A DNA stretch of 64,000 nucleotides, taken from NCBI GenBank assembly GCA_937928015.1, contig CALFXA010000022.1:21647-85646 (forward strand), written 5' to 3'. Made by a program: the position numbers and the translations under genes. Under the pieces are notes generated by a model. It did not search any database, was not told the DNA's origin, and saw nothing but the letters and a program-made list of their open reading frames with translations. This document shows, piece by piece, positions 16,509 to 24,999 of this stretch (position 1 is the stretch's first letter; each line of letters begins with the position of its first letter). Source of the stretch: an uncultured Anaerolineales bacterium. GTDB lineage: Bacteria; Chloroflexota; Anaerolineae; Anaerolineales; Villigracilaceae.

Positions 16509-17657
16509 ATGTCCGCTCATCGCAGGAAGTCCACGCAGGTTCTCTCGATCTTTTCCGTGCTTGCCCTGGTCACCTTTGCCTGTGTCACCGTCACGGGCAG
16601 CGCCCCTGGCGCAACTCCAACAGAAGCCGCTCCCACAGCGGATATCCCCGTCCCAACCCAGGCCCTGCTCTCCCCCAACTCCCTGCCCATGCCCAGCGGC
16701 CTGGTTTTGGAGAGCGCCGTCGACACCGAGCGTGACCTGAGCAGCTACCAGGTCACCTACCTGGAAGACCTGGCAGATGGCTTCTCTGGCGAGAATCAGA
16801 GCGAAGTGGACATGTATTTCGGGGAAACCCGTCAATTTGACATCCAACTCACAACGGATAAGCAGCCGTTGGTCTGGACCACAGGCTGGTGTGCACAGGG
16901 AGAGGAAACACTCCAGCAGAATCTGGAAAAGATCCAATTCGAAATGGCGGTTAATGGGCAACCCGTGGACCTCGAACAGGTCTACCAAAGCGACAACGAA
17001 CACTCCTGGCACACCGCTGGAAATCTGTGTCGCTTCTATCGGATCCTGGTCAACAATTGGCCTGAGGGCACCACGACGCTCACGTCCAAAACCATTCTCC
17101 AAGAGTCGATCAGCGACGGCCTCAAGGAATATCCCGCTGGCGAATTGACCCGAACCTATCATGTCGTCCGCTCGGGAGGGGCCAGCCAGGACGCCCCCAG
17201 TTCGGGAGGTCCCGCCTTCGGCACCCCAAATGAGACCCAGGCCGCGATCAAGAACGGGGTGGAAAGCATCACCAGTTTGGGCGAAAAATCGCCTTACACC
17301 TATAACGGAATTTCTCGATACGATGTCAAACTGAACAGTTCGAACGGCCCGCTCATCTGGTGGTCGAACGGTTGGTGCACGACCACCGATAAAATCCTGG
17401 CCCAGAACCTGGAAAACATCCGCTTCGAGTTGTTCATGAACGACCAGCCCATCTCGCTGGACAAGGCGTTGCCCTATTTTTACAAGAGTTCCGATGGATT
17501 GTCCTGCTTCGATTACGCCATCGTCATGCACGGATGGACGTCCGATACGACAGTGCTGACCTCAAAGATCATCATGCTGGCCTCGCTCAACGACGGCATG
17601 GACACGTATTCGGCAGGGACCGAGTACACCAAGAACATCGTCATCAATGGACCATAG
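16509..17657 (+). CDS. lipoprotein with two tandem copies of an unknown domain
   Basis: A 382-residue protein with a signal peptide and lipobox TFAC (Cys25), then a Pro/Thr/Ala-rich linker. Two copies of a domain of about 125 residues follow (about 95-225 and 255-380). They align through QPLVWTTGWC / GPLIWWSNGWC, LQQNLEKIQFEMAVNGQPV / LAQNLENIRFELFMNDQPI, LCRFYRILVNNWPEGTTTLTSK / SCFDYAIVMHGWTSDTTVLTSK and ISDGLKEYPAGE / LNDGMDTYSAGT. Each copy has two cysteines that could form a disulfide. I do not know the family. It is presumably anchored on the outer face of the membrane. It is a single-gene unit closed by a long hairpin. Confidence 0.75.
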   Translation: MSAHRRKSTQVLSIFSVLALVTFACVTVTGSAPGATPTEAAPTADIPVPTQALLSPNSLPMPSGLVLESAVDTERDLSSYQVTYLEDLADGFSGENQSEVDMYFGETRQFDIQLTTDKQPLVWTTGWCAQGEETLQQNLEKIQFEMAVNGQPVDLEQVYQSDNEHSWHTAGNLCRFYRILVNNWPEGTTTLTSKTILQESISDGLKEYPAGELTRTYHVVRSGGASQDAPSSGGPAFGTPNETQAAIKNGVESITSLGEKSPYTYNGISRYDVKLNSSNGPLIWWSNGWCTTTDKILAQNLENIRFELFMNDQPISLDKALPYFYKSSDGLSCFDYAIVMHGWTSDTTVLTSKIIMLASLNDGMDTYSAGTEYTKNIVINGP

Positions 17658-17692
17658 CAGGATGGCATATTGGCAATGGCCAGTTGATTCTG

Positions 17693-17735
17693 TATATTCA
17701 AAAGCCAGCACCGATTACGCTGGCTTTTGAATATA
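17693..17735. terminator. strong bidirectional hairpin
   Basis: Perfect 17-bp stem TATATTCAAAAGCCAGC / GCTGGCTTTTGAATATA with a nine-base loop. The T-run is inside the stem (GCTTTTGAATATA). It follows the lipoprotein gene by 35 bases. Confidence 0.75.
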
Positions 17736-17795
17736 ACAGGGCGGCTTACCACAACCAGGGAGCAGGCATACCGCTCTCCTACACTTGGGAGTACA

Positions 17796-18662
17796 ATGGC
17801 GCGCATGTCTAAAGTCGCCATACTCACCGATAGCACCGCATATCTTCCCCAAACGCTCCTCGACCAATATCAGATTCACGTCGTTCCCCTCGGCATCATC
17901 TGGGGCGAGGAGACCTATCAGGACGGCGTGGACCTCAAGGCTGAGGATTTCTACCGCCGCCTGTCCACGTCCAAGGTCATGCCGACCACCTCGCAAATCC
18001 CCGTAGCCGTCATGCAGCGGACCTTCCAGTCCCTGCTCGACCAGGATTTCGACGTGCTGGGCATCTTCATCTCCTCGAAGTTCTCGGGCACGTACCAGTC
18101 TGCCGTGCAGGCGCGCGAGGAACTCGCCAGTGCCGCGGAGCGCGTCGCCGTGGTCGATTCGCTCACCACCACCATGGCGATGGGCTGGCCCGTGCTGACG
18201 GCCGCCCGCGCCGCCCAGGCGGGCGAAAGCCTGGTCAACTGCCGCAAGGCCGCCGAGAATGCCCGCGACCACAGCGGCGTGCTGTTCGTGGTCGAGACGC
18301 TCGAATTCCTGCGCCGCGGCGGACGCATCGGCGGCGCGCAGGCCTTGCTCGGCAACCTGCTCAACGTCAAGCCTGTGCTGCAAATGCAGGATGGCCGCAT
18401 CGAGCCCGTGGAGAAGGTCCGCACCAAGCGCAAGGCCATGCAGCGTGTGGTGGACGTGGTGGCCGAACGGGTTGGGGCGCAATCCCCCGTCCGCCTGGCG
18501 GTCGCCCACGCGGACTCCGCCGGAGACGCCGCCTGGCTGATGGAATCCGCCACAACACAAATGTCTCCCACCGAGACGCTGGTCTGCCCACTCAGCCCCG
18601 TCATCGGCGCGCACGCGGGCCCAGGCACGGTCTCGCTCAACTACATGTGCGGGGTGGAATAA
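17796..18662 (+). CDS. DegV family fatty-acid-binding protein
   Basis: A 288-residue DegV/FakB-type protein. It carries VAILTDSTAYLP, TTSQIPVAV, SSKFSGTYQSA, VVDSLTTTMAMG, VVETLEFLRRGGRIGGAQA and the final IGAHAGPGTVSL. The family binds a fatty acid and in several Gram-positives presents it to the kinase FakA, which fits a genome that uses PlsX. The ATG at 17796 has TTGGGAG five bases upstream; an ATG nine bases later is the alternative. No fakA-like gene is in the window. Its stop lies close to the next start, so it is probably cotranscribed with the N-acetyltransferase. Confidence 0.92.
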   Translation: MARMSKVAILTDSTAYLPQTLLDQYQIHVVPLGIIWGEETYQDGVDLKAEDFYRRLSTSKVMPTTSQIPVAVMQRTFQSLLDQDFDVLGIFISSKFSGTYQSAVQAREELASAAERVAVVDSLTTTMAMGWPVLTAARAAQAGESLVNCRKAAENARDHSGVLFVVETLEFLRRGGRIGGAQALLGNLLNVKPVLQMQDGRIEPVEKVRTKRKAMQRVVDVVAERVGAQSPVRLAVAHADSAGDAAWLMESATTQMSPTETLVCPLSPVIGAHAGPGTVSLNYMCGVE

Positions 18663-18667
18663 GCCGC

Positions 18668-19444
18668 GTGCTCACCGTCAGCGAGTATCTCACTCGAATT
18701 GCCTACGCGCAGCCCGTCAGGGCGGACCTCCCTACCCTGGCAGGCCTGCAGCTTGCCCACATGCGCGCGATTCCGTTCGAGAATCTAGACATCGGCCTGG
18801 GACGCAGGATCGAGCTGGCCGAGTCTGCGCTGTGGGACAAGCTCATCATCCACGGGCGCGGCGGGTTCTGCTACGAACTCAACGGGCTGTTCGCCTGGCT
18901 TTTGAAACAGATCGGCTTCCAGGTCACCCATCTCAACGCGCGCGATTACCGCGAGGCGGACGACTCCTTCGGCATCGACTTCGATCACCTGGCGTTGATG
19001 GTGCAGATTCCCAACGAACCGACCCGCTGGCTGGTGGACGTGGGCTGGGGCGATACCTTCACCCAGCCGCTCGACATCGACCAGCCCGACTGGCAGGAGC
19101 AAAGTCCGCGCGCCTACAGGCTGGAACCGTTCAAGGACGGTTACCAACTCTGGCAGCGCGGCTTCGACGGCAAGATCGAGCGCCAATACTACTTTGATCT
19201 CACGCCGCACAGCTTCCCGTCCGAGTATGAAGTGGCCTGTGTCTATCATCAGACTTCGCCCGAATCCATCTTCACCAAGAATCGCATCATCTCGCGTCTC
19301 ACCCCCGATGGCCGCGTCTCACTCGACAAGGACCATCTCATCCTCACACAAAACGGCCAGCGTACCAAACGTCCACTGACAGATGAGCAGGAATTCCACA
19401 GCCTGCTGAAGGAATATTTCGGGATTACCTTACATTCGCCCTGA
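18668..19444 (+). CDS. arylamine N-acetyltransferase
   Basis: A 258-residue enzyme that transfers acyl groups from acyl-CoA to arylamines or hydrazines. The catalytic triad is complete: Cys68 in GRGGFCYELNGLF, His107 in DHLALMV and Asp124 in LVDVGWGD. The N-terminal YLTRIAY and the IPFENLDI motif match the family. The GTG at 18668 gives the usual N-terminus; another GTG at 18647 overlaps the DegV gene. The physiological substrate in such bacteria is unknown. A repeat element follows the stop. Confidence 0.92.
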   Translation: MLTVSEYLTRIAYAQPVRADLPTLAGLQLAHMRAIPFENLDIGLGRRIELAESALWDKLIIHGRGGFCYELNGLFAWLLKQIGFQVTHLNARDYREADDSFGIDFDHLALMVQIPNEPTRWLVDVGWGDTFTQPLDIDQPDWQEQSPRAYRLEPFKDGYQLWQRGFDGKIERQYYFDLTPHSFPSEYEVACVYHQTSPESIFTKNRIISRLTPDGRVSLDKDHLILTQNGQRTKRPLTDEQEFHSLLKEYFGITLHSP

Positions 19445-19551
19445 GCGGAGCGACGAACGCATGTGAGGAGCGCAGTCGAAGGGCGCATCTTGGTAAACCT
19501 GCCCTTCGACTACGGCCTTCGCAATGCTCAGGCCTCCGCTCAGGGCGGAGA
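19436..19551. repeat. dispersed intergenic repeat, copy B, double and inverted
   Basis: The left arm TTCGCCCTGAGCGGAGCG...GCAGTCGAAGGGCG (19436-19483) is followed by a second arm that begins TGCCCTTCGACTACG and ends CCGCTCAGGGCGGA (19500-19551). The outer CCTGAGCGGAG and CTCCGCTCAGG words are inverted over the whole element, so it can fold as one large hairpin. The ribosome site of the next gene lies inside its right end. Confidence 0.75.
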
Positions 19552-19558
19552 TAAAATT

Positions 19559-20410
19559 ATGCCCAACGCCTACTTCCTCCTCTTCGAGCTCATCATCTAC
19601 ATCCAGTTTGCGCTCTGTCTGCGCCACGCGTGGATGCGGCGTCCCGCGGACGTGCTGCGCCTGTTGTTCGGCGTGGCCTTCGGCGTGCTACTCGAACTGG
19701 CCACCATCCGCCAACTCAACGCCTATGAATACGGGCGTTTCCTTTTCATGGTGCTGGATGTGCCGCTTTGCATCGGTGTGGCCTGGGGCTGCATCGTCTA
19801 CAGCGCGATGGAATTCTCCGACGCGAGCGATCTGCCCTTTTGGGCGCGCCCCGTGCTGGACGGCCTGCTGGCCCTCAACATCGACCTGGCCCTGGATGCG
19901 GTCGCCATCCGCCTGGGATTTTGGGACTGGGGCCGCGGCCTGGACTTCCAATACTTCGGCGTGCCCTTCGCCAACTTCTGGGCCTGGTTCTGGGTGGTCT
20001 TCTGGTTCTCGCTGGGCCATCGCCTGCTCTCGCGCCGCACAGACTGGGTCGGGACCTGGCTCTCGGCTCCGCTGGGACTGATCCTTGGCCTGGCAGGCGT
20101 GCTCGGGACGAATTTCCTGATCTCGTTCATCATCCCCTTCGCCTATCACGGTCTGACGGTGGCCATCGCCATCGCCGCCCCGCTGCTGTTCATCTTCTTC
20201 CTCAAACCGCGCTTCAATGTCCGCACCGCCCCGTCCCTGGTCTTCTGGGTGCCATTCATCTCCCACGCCTATTTGCTGATCGCGGGACTCGTCTCGGGCG
20301 TCATTCTGAATCCGCCCTTTCTGTTGTTCGTCGGGCTGGCGATGATCGCAGCCGCGTTTTATCTGCATCGTCCCATCGTGCAAAAATTTTTCGTCAAAAA
20401 CCTGGCATGA
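19559..20410 (+). CDS. carotenoid biosynthesis-like (DUF422/CruF-type) membrane protein
   Basis: A 283-residue integral membrane protein with about eight hydrophobic segments. The stretches EYGRFLFMVLDVPLCIGVAWGCIVYSAMEFSD, DLPFWARPVLDGLLALNIDLALDAVAIRLGFWDWG and YFGVPFANFWAWFWVV match the DUF422 family, which includes CruF carotenoid 1',2'-hydratases. No other carotenoid gene is adjacent, although a prenyl diphosphate synthase and an IPP isomerase lie further along. The ATG at 19559 has GGCGGAG about eight bases upstream, inside the repeat. The enzymatic role is therefore only suggested. Confidence 0.75.
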   Translation: MPNAYFLLFELIIYIQFALCLRHAWMRRPADVLRLLFGVAFGVLLELATIRQLNAYEYGRFLFMVLDVPLCIGVAWGCIVYSAMEFSDASDLPFWARPVLDGLLALNIDLALDAVAIRLGFWDWGRGLDFQYFGVPFANFWAWFWVVFWFSLGHRLLSRRTDWVGTWLSAPLGLILGLAGVLGTNFLISFIIPFAYHGLTVAIAIAAPLLFIFFLKPRFNVRTAPSLVFWVPFISHAYLLIAGLVSGVILNPPFLLFVGLAMIAAAFYLHRPIVQKFFVKNLA

Positions 20411-20457
20411 TAAAATCGGTCCAATAGATCGACTATATATATCGGTAGGAGAATTTT

Positions 20458-20877
20458 ATGAGCGTTGACAATTACTTGCAGGAAGCGGGCGCCTTAGCCA
20501 CCCTGGCAGGCATTCTGGCGGGCTTTGGCATCTCAGCCGTGATCCAGTTGCTGGCCACAGATCGCAGGGACAGGGTCATCACCGCCACCATCGTCATCTT
20601 TGCCGCCTCGACCGTGATGTTTCTTTATGCGCTGATCGTCTCAGTGCTGTCTTTTGCCGCCGCAGCGGAGTTAAACAATGTCCCCAGCGGCCTGGACGGC
20701 ATCAACATCAGCGGGCTGTTGGTCCTGTTCGGGGCGGTGTACGTCTTTTTGGCGGGCATCGGCACCTCGGGCTGGATCCGCTCAAAGATCGCAGGGGTCT
20801 TCACCACGGTGTTTGCGCTGATCAGCGCCTGCCTGATCGGATATGTCATCGTCTCGGTAATCTCGGTGTTTCCTTAA
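20458..20877 (+). CDS. small four-helix membrane protein
   Basis: A 139-residue hydrophobic protein with four predicted membrane segments (about 11-30, 43-67, 82-101, 111-136). A TAGGAG ribosome site precedes the ATG. I do not recognise a family. It follows the DUF422 gene by 47 bases and may share its transcript. A very strong terminator ends the unit. Confidence 0.75.
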   Translation: MSVDNYLQEAGALATLAGILAGFGISAVIQLLATDRRDRVITATIVIFAASTVMFLYALIVSVLSFAAAAELNNVPSGLDGINISGLLVLFGAVYVFLAGIGTSGWIRSKIAGVFTTVFALISACLIGYVIVSVISVFP

Positions 20878-20918
20878 ACCTGGACGCCTTGACCGCGCTC
20901 GGCGCGAATTGTCCAAAC

Positions 20919-20950
20919 AAAAATGCCCCTCGGAAACGAGGGGCATTTTT
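20919..20950. terminator. bidirectional intrinsic terminator
   Basis: Perfect 14-bp stem AAAAATGCCCCTCG / CGAGGGGCATTTTT with a GAAA tetraloop. It separates the four-helix protein gene (+) from the beta-oxidation operon (-). Confidence 0.95.
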
Positions 20951-20959
20951 CTGTTCAGT

Positions 20960-21289
20960 TTAGCGAATCTTGAACATCTGCATGAGCTTCATGGCCAGGT
21001 TCAGGTCGCCGCCCAGTTTGATCTTGCCCTGCATGAAGGCGGCCATCCCGTCCAGTTCGCCCGTGAAGATCTTGACGTAGTCGGCCGAGTCGGCGGTCAG
21101 GCTCATCGTGGCGGGACCGCTGGGCGCACCCTGCGACACGTCGCACTTGCCGTCCTTGATGACGGCGGTCCACTCGCCAGCGTTCTCGCCCGTGAATTTG
21201 AAGTGGATGGTGGCGTTCACGCCCTGCGCCTTCTCGGGAAGGAACGCGCCAGGCATCTTGGACATCAGGTCGGAAATTGAGAGGGGCAT
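20960..21289 (-). CDS. SCP2 sterol-carrier domain protein
   Basis: A 109-residue single SCP2 domain. It shows LMSKMPGAFLPEKAQGVNATIHFKFTGENAGEWTAVIKDGKC, then MSLTADSADYVKIFTGELDGMAAFMQGKIKLGGDLNLAMKL, which is the family's conserved C-terminal half. AAGGAG lies six bases before the ATG at 21289. As the last gene of the beta-oxidation operon, 20 bases after the thiolase, it probably carries acyl-CoA or another lipid substrate. Confidence 0.9.
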   Translation of the reverse strand: MPLSISDLMSKMPGAFLPEKAQGVNATIHFKFTGENAGEWTAVIKDGKCDVSQGAPSGPATMSLTADSADYVKIFTGELDGMAAFMQGKIKLGGDLNLAMKLMQMFKIR

Positions 21290-21309
21290 TGTTTTCTCCT
21301 TGGTTGTGA

Positions 21310-22494
21310 TTATTGCAAATTCTCGAAGATCGCCGCGGCGCCCATGCCGCCGCCGATGCACATGGTGACCATGCCGTACTTCGACTTGCGGCGATCCATC
21401 TCGTGGATCAACTGCGTGGTCAGCTTGGAGCCCGTGCAGCCCAGCGGATGCCCGAGAGCAATCGCGCCACCGTTGACGTTTGTCTTGGCAGGGTCGATCT
21501 CCAGGGTGCGCATCACGGCCAGGCTTTGCGCGGCGAAGGCTTCGTTCAATTCTATCAGGTCGATGTCATTAAGGGAAAGACCCGCGATCTTGAGCGCCTT
21601 GGGGATGGCCGCAATCGGGCCGACTCCCATCAACTCGGGCGGGACTCCGCCCACCGCGAAGGAGACGAATCGCGCCAACGGCTTGAGTCCCAGCTCCGCG
21701 GCTTTCTCCGCCGACATGACCATCACCGCCGATGCCCCGTCCGACATCTGCGAGGAATTGCCCGCCGTGACGGTGCCGCCTTCCTTGAAGGCAGGCTTGA
21801 GTTTGGCGAGCCCATCCATCGTTGAGTCAGCGCGTGGACCTTCGTCGCGTTTGACGGTGAAGGCACGCTTGACAGGCTTCTCGTCGGGGCCGAGTTCGGT
21901 GATCTCCACCTCGATCGGGACCAGCTCAGGGTCGAAGAGTCCGCTCTCGACGGCCTTGGCCGCCTTGAGATTGCTTTGCAACGAGAAGGCGTCCTGTTCC
22001 TCGCGGCTAATCCCGTATTTGACCGCCACGTTCTCGGCGGTCAGCCCCATGTTGGTGTAGTAATGCGGGAGTTCCAGCGCAAAGTGCGGATTGGGCGAGA
22101 ACTTGTAACCCATCATCGGCACCATCGACATAGACTCCACCCCGCCGCCGATGCCGACTTCGATGTCGCCCGCCTTGATGGCGTAGGCGATGTGTGCGAT
22201 GGACTGCACACCCGAGGAACAATAGCGGTTGATGGTCTCGGCGGGGACGGTCTCGGGCAGGCCCGCGCGCAAGGCGATCATGCGCGCCATGTTCATGCCC
22301 TGCTCGCCCTCGGGGAACGCGCAGCCGAAGACCACGTCCTCGATTTGGGCGGGGTCGAGATTGGGCGTGCGCTTGAGCAATTCCTGGATTACCGTGGCGG
22401 CCATTTCATCGGGGCGGACGGTCGCCAGTCCGCCACGCTTGGCCTTGCCCACGGGAGTTCGAACAGCAGATACGATAACAGCTTCTTTCGTCAT
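21310..22494 (-). CDS. acetyl-CoA C-acyltransferase (thiolase)
   Basis: A 394-residue thiolase that cleaves 3-ketoacyl-CoA with CoA, the last beta-oxidation step. The nucleophile is Cys92 (NRYCSSGVQSIA); the C-terminal catalytic elements are GGAIALGHPLGCTGSK (His) and CIGGGMGAA (second Cys). The N-terminal VIVSAVRTPVGK and the NEAFAAQ motif are also present. AAGGAGAAACAAG precedes the ATG. Because it sits with a fused dehydrogenase/hydratase, a degradative FadA-like role is more likely than acetoacetyl-CoA synthesis. Confidence 0.95.
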   Translation of the reverse strand: MTKEAVIVSAVRTPVGKAKRGGLATVRPDEMAATVIQELLKRTPNLDPAQIEDVVFGCAFPEGEQGMNMARMIALRAGLPETVPAETINRYCSSGVQSIAHIAYAIKAGDIEVGIGGGVESMSMVPMMGYKFSPNPHFALELPHYYTNMGLTAENVAVKYGISREEQDAFSLQSNLKAAKAVESGLFDPELVPIEVEITELGPDEKPVKRAFTVKRDEGPRADSTMDGLAKLKPAFKEGGTVTAGNSSQMSDGASAVMVMSAEKAAELGLKPLARFVSFAVGGVPPELMGVGPIAAIPKALKIAGLSLNDIDLIELNEAFAAQSLAVMRTLEIDPAKTNVNGGAIALGHPLGCTGSKLTTQLIHEMDRRKSKYGMVTMCIGGGMGAAAIFENLQ

Positions 22495-22510
22495 CTTGTT
22501 TCTCCTTTTA

Positions 22511-22585
22511 GTACACGGATTACACAGATTATTTTTTTATAAAGAAAATCCGTGCAACTCCACGTAATCCGTCAAATCTGTGTAC
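22511..22585. repeat. imperfect inverted repeat inside the beta-oxidation operon
   Basis: The left part GTACACGGATTACACAGATT (22511-22530) and the right part with GTAATCCGT and AATCTGTGTAC (22564-22585) carry the same words inverted, though in a partly changed order. An AT-rich centre separates them. It fills most of the 99-base gap between the thiolase and the dehydrogenase/hydratase genes and could fold in the mRNA. Confidence 0.65.
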
Positions 22586-22593
22586 TGCTCTTT

Positions 22594-24990
22594 TTAATTT
22601 CGCAGAGGTTTGCCCGTTTGCAACAGCGACCACATGCGCGCCTGGGTCTTTTCCTCGCCGCACAGCGAGAGGAAGGCTTCGCGTTCAAGGTCGAGGATGT
22701 ACTGCTCACTGACCCATTGCGGTTTGCTTAGGTCGCCGCCCGCCATGATATAGGCCAGTTTGGTAGCGATATGCGCGTCGTACTCGGTGATGTAATTGCC
22801 TTCCTTGAACGACCACGCGCCAATCTTCATTGCGCCGTACATGTCGCGGCCCGCGGCGTAGATCGGTTCAGGCGCAGGCGGATGGTATCCCGCCGCAGCC
22901 ATGTGCAACACCTCGCGCTTGGCCTCGGTCAGCAGGTGTCCGCGATTGATGACAATGCGGTCCTGCGGCCCGAGGATGCCCATCCCGCGCGCCTCTTCAG
23001 CGGAGGTCGCCACCTTGGCCTGACCAATTTGCAGGAAGGCTCGTTGCAGGAAGGGGAAGACTTCCGCGCCGTCGGTCTTCATCGCTGGATTCACGACGCG
23101 GCGCATGATCTCCTTCGTACCCGCGCCCGCAGGGATGACGCCCGCACCCAGTTCCACCAGGCCGATGTAAGTCTCGGCCGCGGCCACGGCGCGTGAAGCG
23201 TGCATGGTCACTTCACAGCCGCCGCCCAGGGCCAGCCCCGCAGGGGCCACCACCACAGGCTTGGGGAAGTAGCGCATACGCATGTTGGTATTTTGCAGCT
23301 TGCGGATCGCGCCATCCAGCGTGTCCCACATGCCCTGCTGAGCCGCCACCACCACCATGAACAGGTTCGCGCCCGCGCTGAAATTGTCGGCTTCGTTGCC
23401 AATCACCAGGCCGTCGAAGTCGCGCTCCACGCGGTCGAGCGCTTCACTCATCACGGTGAAGATGTCGTCGTCGAGGGCGTTCATCTTGGTGTGGAACTCG
23501 ACCAACGCCACACCGTCGCCGATGTCGTACATCGTCGCGCCCGCGTTTTCGGTGATGACTTTCTTCGTTCCTTTCAGGTCGCTCAGGATCACCATGCCCG
23601 CGTCATGTTTGAAGCGCACGTACTTGCCCTTAGCCACATCGTACACGCCGACCTTGTTGGCGCCCTTGTACTGGTAGAAAGTCTCGAAGCCCGCCTTGAG
23701 CATCGCATCCACCCACTTCGCGGCAGGATACCCCGCGGCCTTCATCTTCTTGACCGTCTCGCGCACGCCCAGCATGTCCCAGATCTCGAACGGACCCGCA
23801 TCGTGGCCGAAGCCCCAGCGCATGGCGTCGTCGATGGGCTTGCCGCTATCGGCCACTTCGGGGATGATTGACGAGGCGTACTGGAACGACTGATAGGTCA
23901 GCGCCTGGGCCAGCCTGGCCGCCTTATCCTCCGCCCCCAGCAGGACCTGGAGCTTGGCTCCCAACCCCTCAGCCTCTTTAGCCGCCTTGAGCGAGTCGAA
24001 GCGCACCTTCGTGGACGGGGTATGCTCCAACGTCTTGAAATCCAGCGACCAGAATTCCTTCTTGCCGTCCTCGCCGCGGACTTCCTTGTAGAAGCCGACC
24101 TTGGTCTTGTTGCCCAGCCACTTGCGTTCGAGCATGGTCGCCATCAGTTTGTTAGGCGCCTCGGCCTTGAGATATTCCTGTCCCAGTTTGTCATGCGGAA
24201 TCAACGGGCCCAGGTTGCGGCCCACGTGGTCCCACACATCCAACCCGACCAGGTCGATCAGGCGGAAGGTGGCCGTCTTGGGTCGGCCCATCAGCGGACC
24301 CGTGATGGCGTCCACCTCGTCCACGCTGTAATCGTTCTTGAGGATGAAGTCCATCGCGAACGCACCCGTACCGAAGGCGATGCGATTGCCGATGAAGTTG
24401 GGCGTGTCCTTGCACAACACGATGCCCTTGCCCATCCGCCTCTCGCCAAACTCACTCATGAAAGCGGTCACTTCCTTCGAGGTATCCGCCGTGGGGATGA
24501 TCTCCAGCAGTTTCAAGTAGCGCGGCGGATTGAAGAAGTGCGTGCCGAGGAAGTGTTTCTTGAACTCTTTCGAGCGCCCCTCCGCGATGGCCTGGACGGG
24601 GATGCCCGAGGTGTTGGTGCTGACGATGGCCTGCGGCTTGCGGACCGCGTCGATGCGCGTCATCAAGTCCTGCTTGATCTTGAGGTTTTCGATGATGGCC
24701 TCGCAGATCCAGTCCGCCTCGGCCACGGCGTCGAAATCATCCTCCAGGTTGCCGAGCTTGACCAGCGTCTTCAAATCCGCCGACATCAAATTGGCGGGCT
24801 TGGCCTTGACGCAGCGATCCCAGCCCTCATTGACGATCTTGTTGCGCGCCGCCTTGTCGCCCTCGGGCGCGCCCTGCGGGACGATGTCCAGCAGCGTGAC
24901 GGGCACACCGACGTTCGCCAGGTGCGCCGCAATGGCTGCACCCATCGTGCCCGAGCCGATCACGACGGCTTTGTGAATTTGGTAGGTCAT
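22594..24990 (-). CDS. 3-hydroxyacyl-CoA dehydrogenase / enoyl-CoA hydratase fusion
   Basis: A 798-residue bifunctional beta-oxidation enzyme with the dehydrogenase first, the FadN/FadJ-unlike order. The NAD loop is VIGSGTMGAAIAAHLANVG (GxGxxG at 12-17), with EAIIENLKIKQDL and the dehydrogenase signature THFFNPPRYLKLLEIIP near 150. A C-terminal dehydrogenase domain follows. The hydratase occupies about 490-700: NALDDDIFTVMSEAL, FSAGANLFMV, and LALGGGCEVTMH plus YIGLVELGAGVIP with the two expected glutamates. It is nine bases downstream of the acyl-CoA dehydrogenase stop, with TAAGGAGAAG before the ATG. It hydrates enoyl-CoA and oxidises the product with NAD. Confidence 0.95.
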   Translation of the reverse strand: MTYQIHKAVVIGSGTMGAAIAAHLANVGVPVTLLDIVPQGAPEGDKAARNKIVNEGWDRCVKAKPANLMSADLKTLVKLGNLEDDFDAVAEADWICEAIIENLKIKQDLMTRIDAVRKPQAIVSTNTSGIPVQAIAEGRSKEFKKHFLGTHFFNPPRYLKLLEIIPTADTSKEVTAFMSEFGERRMGKGIVLCKDTPNFIGNRIAFGTGAFAMDFILKNDYSVDEVDAITGPLMGRPKTATFRLIDLVGLDVWDHVGRNLGPLIPHDKLGQEYLKAEAPNKLMATMLERKWLGNKTKVGFYKEVRGEDGKKEFWSLDFKTLEHTPSTKVRFDSLKAAKEAEGLGAKLQVLLGAEDKAARLAQALTYQSFQYASSIIPEVADSGKPIDDAMRWGFGHDAGPFEIWDMLGVRETVKKMKAAGYPAAKWVDAMLKAGFETFYQYKGANKVGVYDVAKGKYVRFKHDAGMVILSDLKGTKKVITENAGATMYDIGDGVALVEFHTKMNALDDDIFTVMSEALDRVERDFDGLVIGNEADNFSAGANLFMVVVAAQQGMWDTLDGAIRKLQNTNMRMRYFPKPVVVAPAGLALGGGCEVTMHASRAVAAAETYIGLVELGAGVIPAGAGTKEIMRRVVNPAMKTDGAEVFPFLQRAFLQIGQAKVATSAEEARGMGILGPQDRIVINRGHLLTEAKREVLHMAAAGYHPPAPEPIYAAGRDMYGAMKIGAWSFKEGNYITEYDAHIATKLAYIMAGGDLSKPQWVSEQYILDLEREAFLSLCGEEKTQARMWSLLQTGKPLRN

Positions 24991-24999
24991 GGCTTCTCC

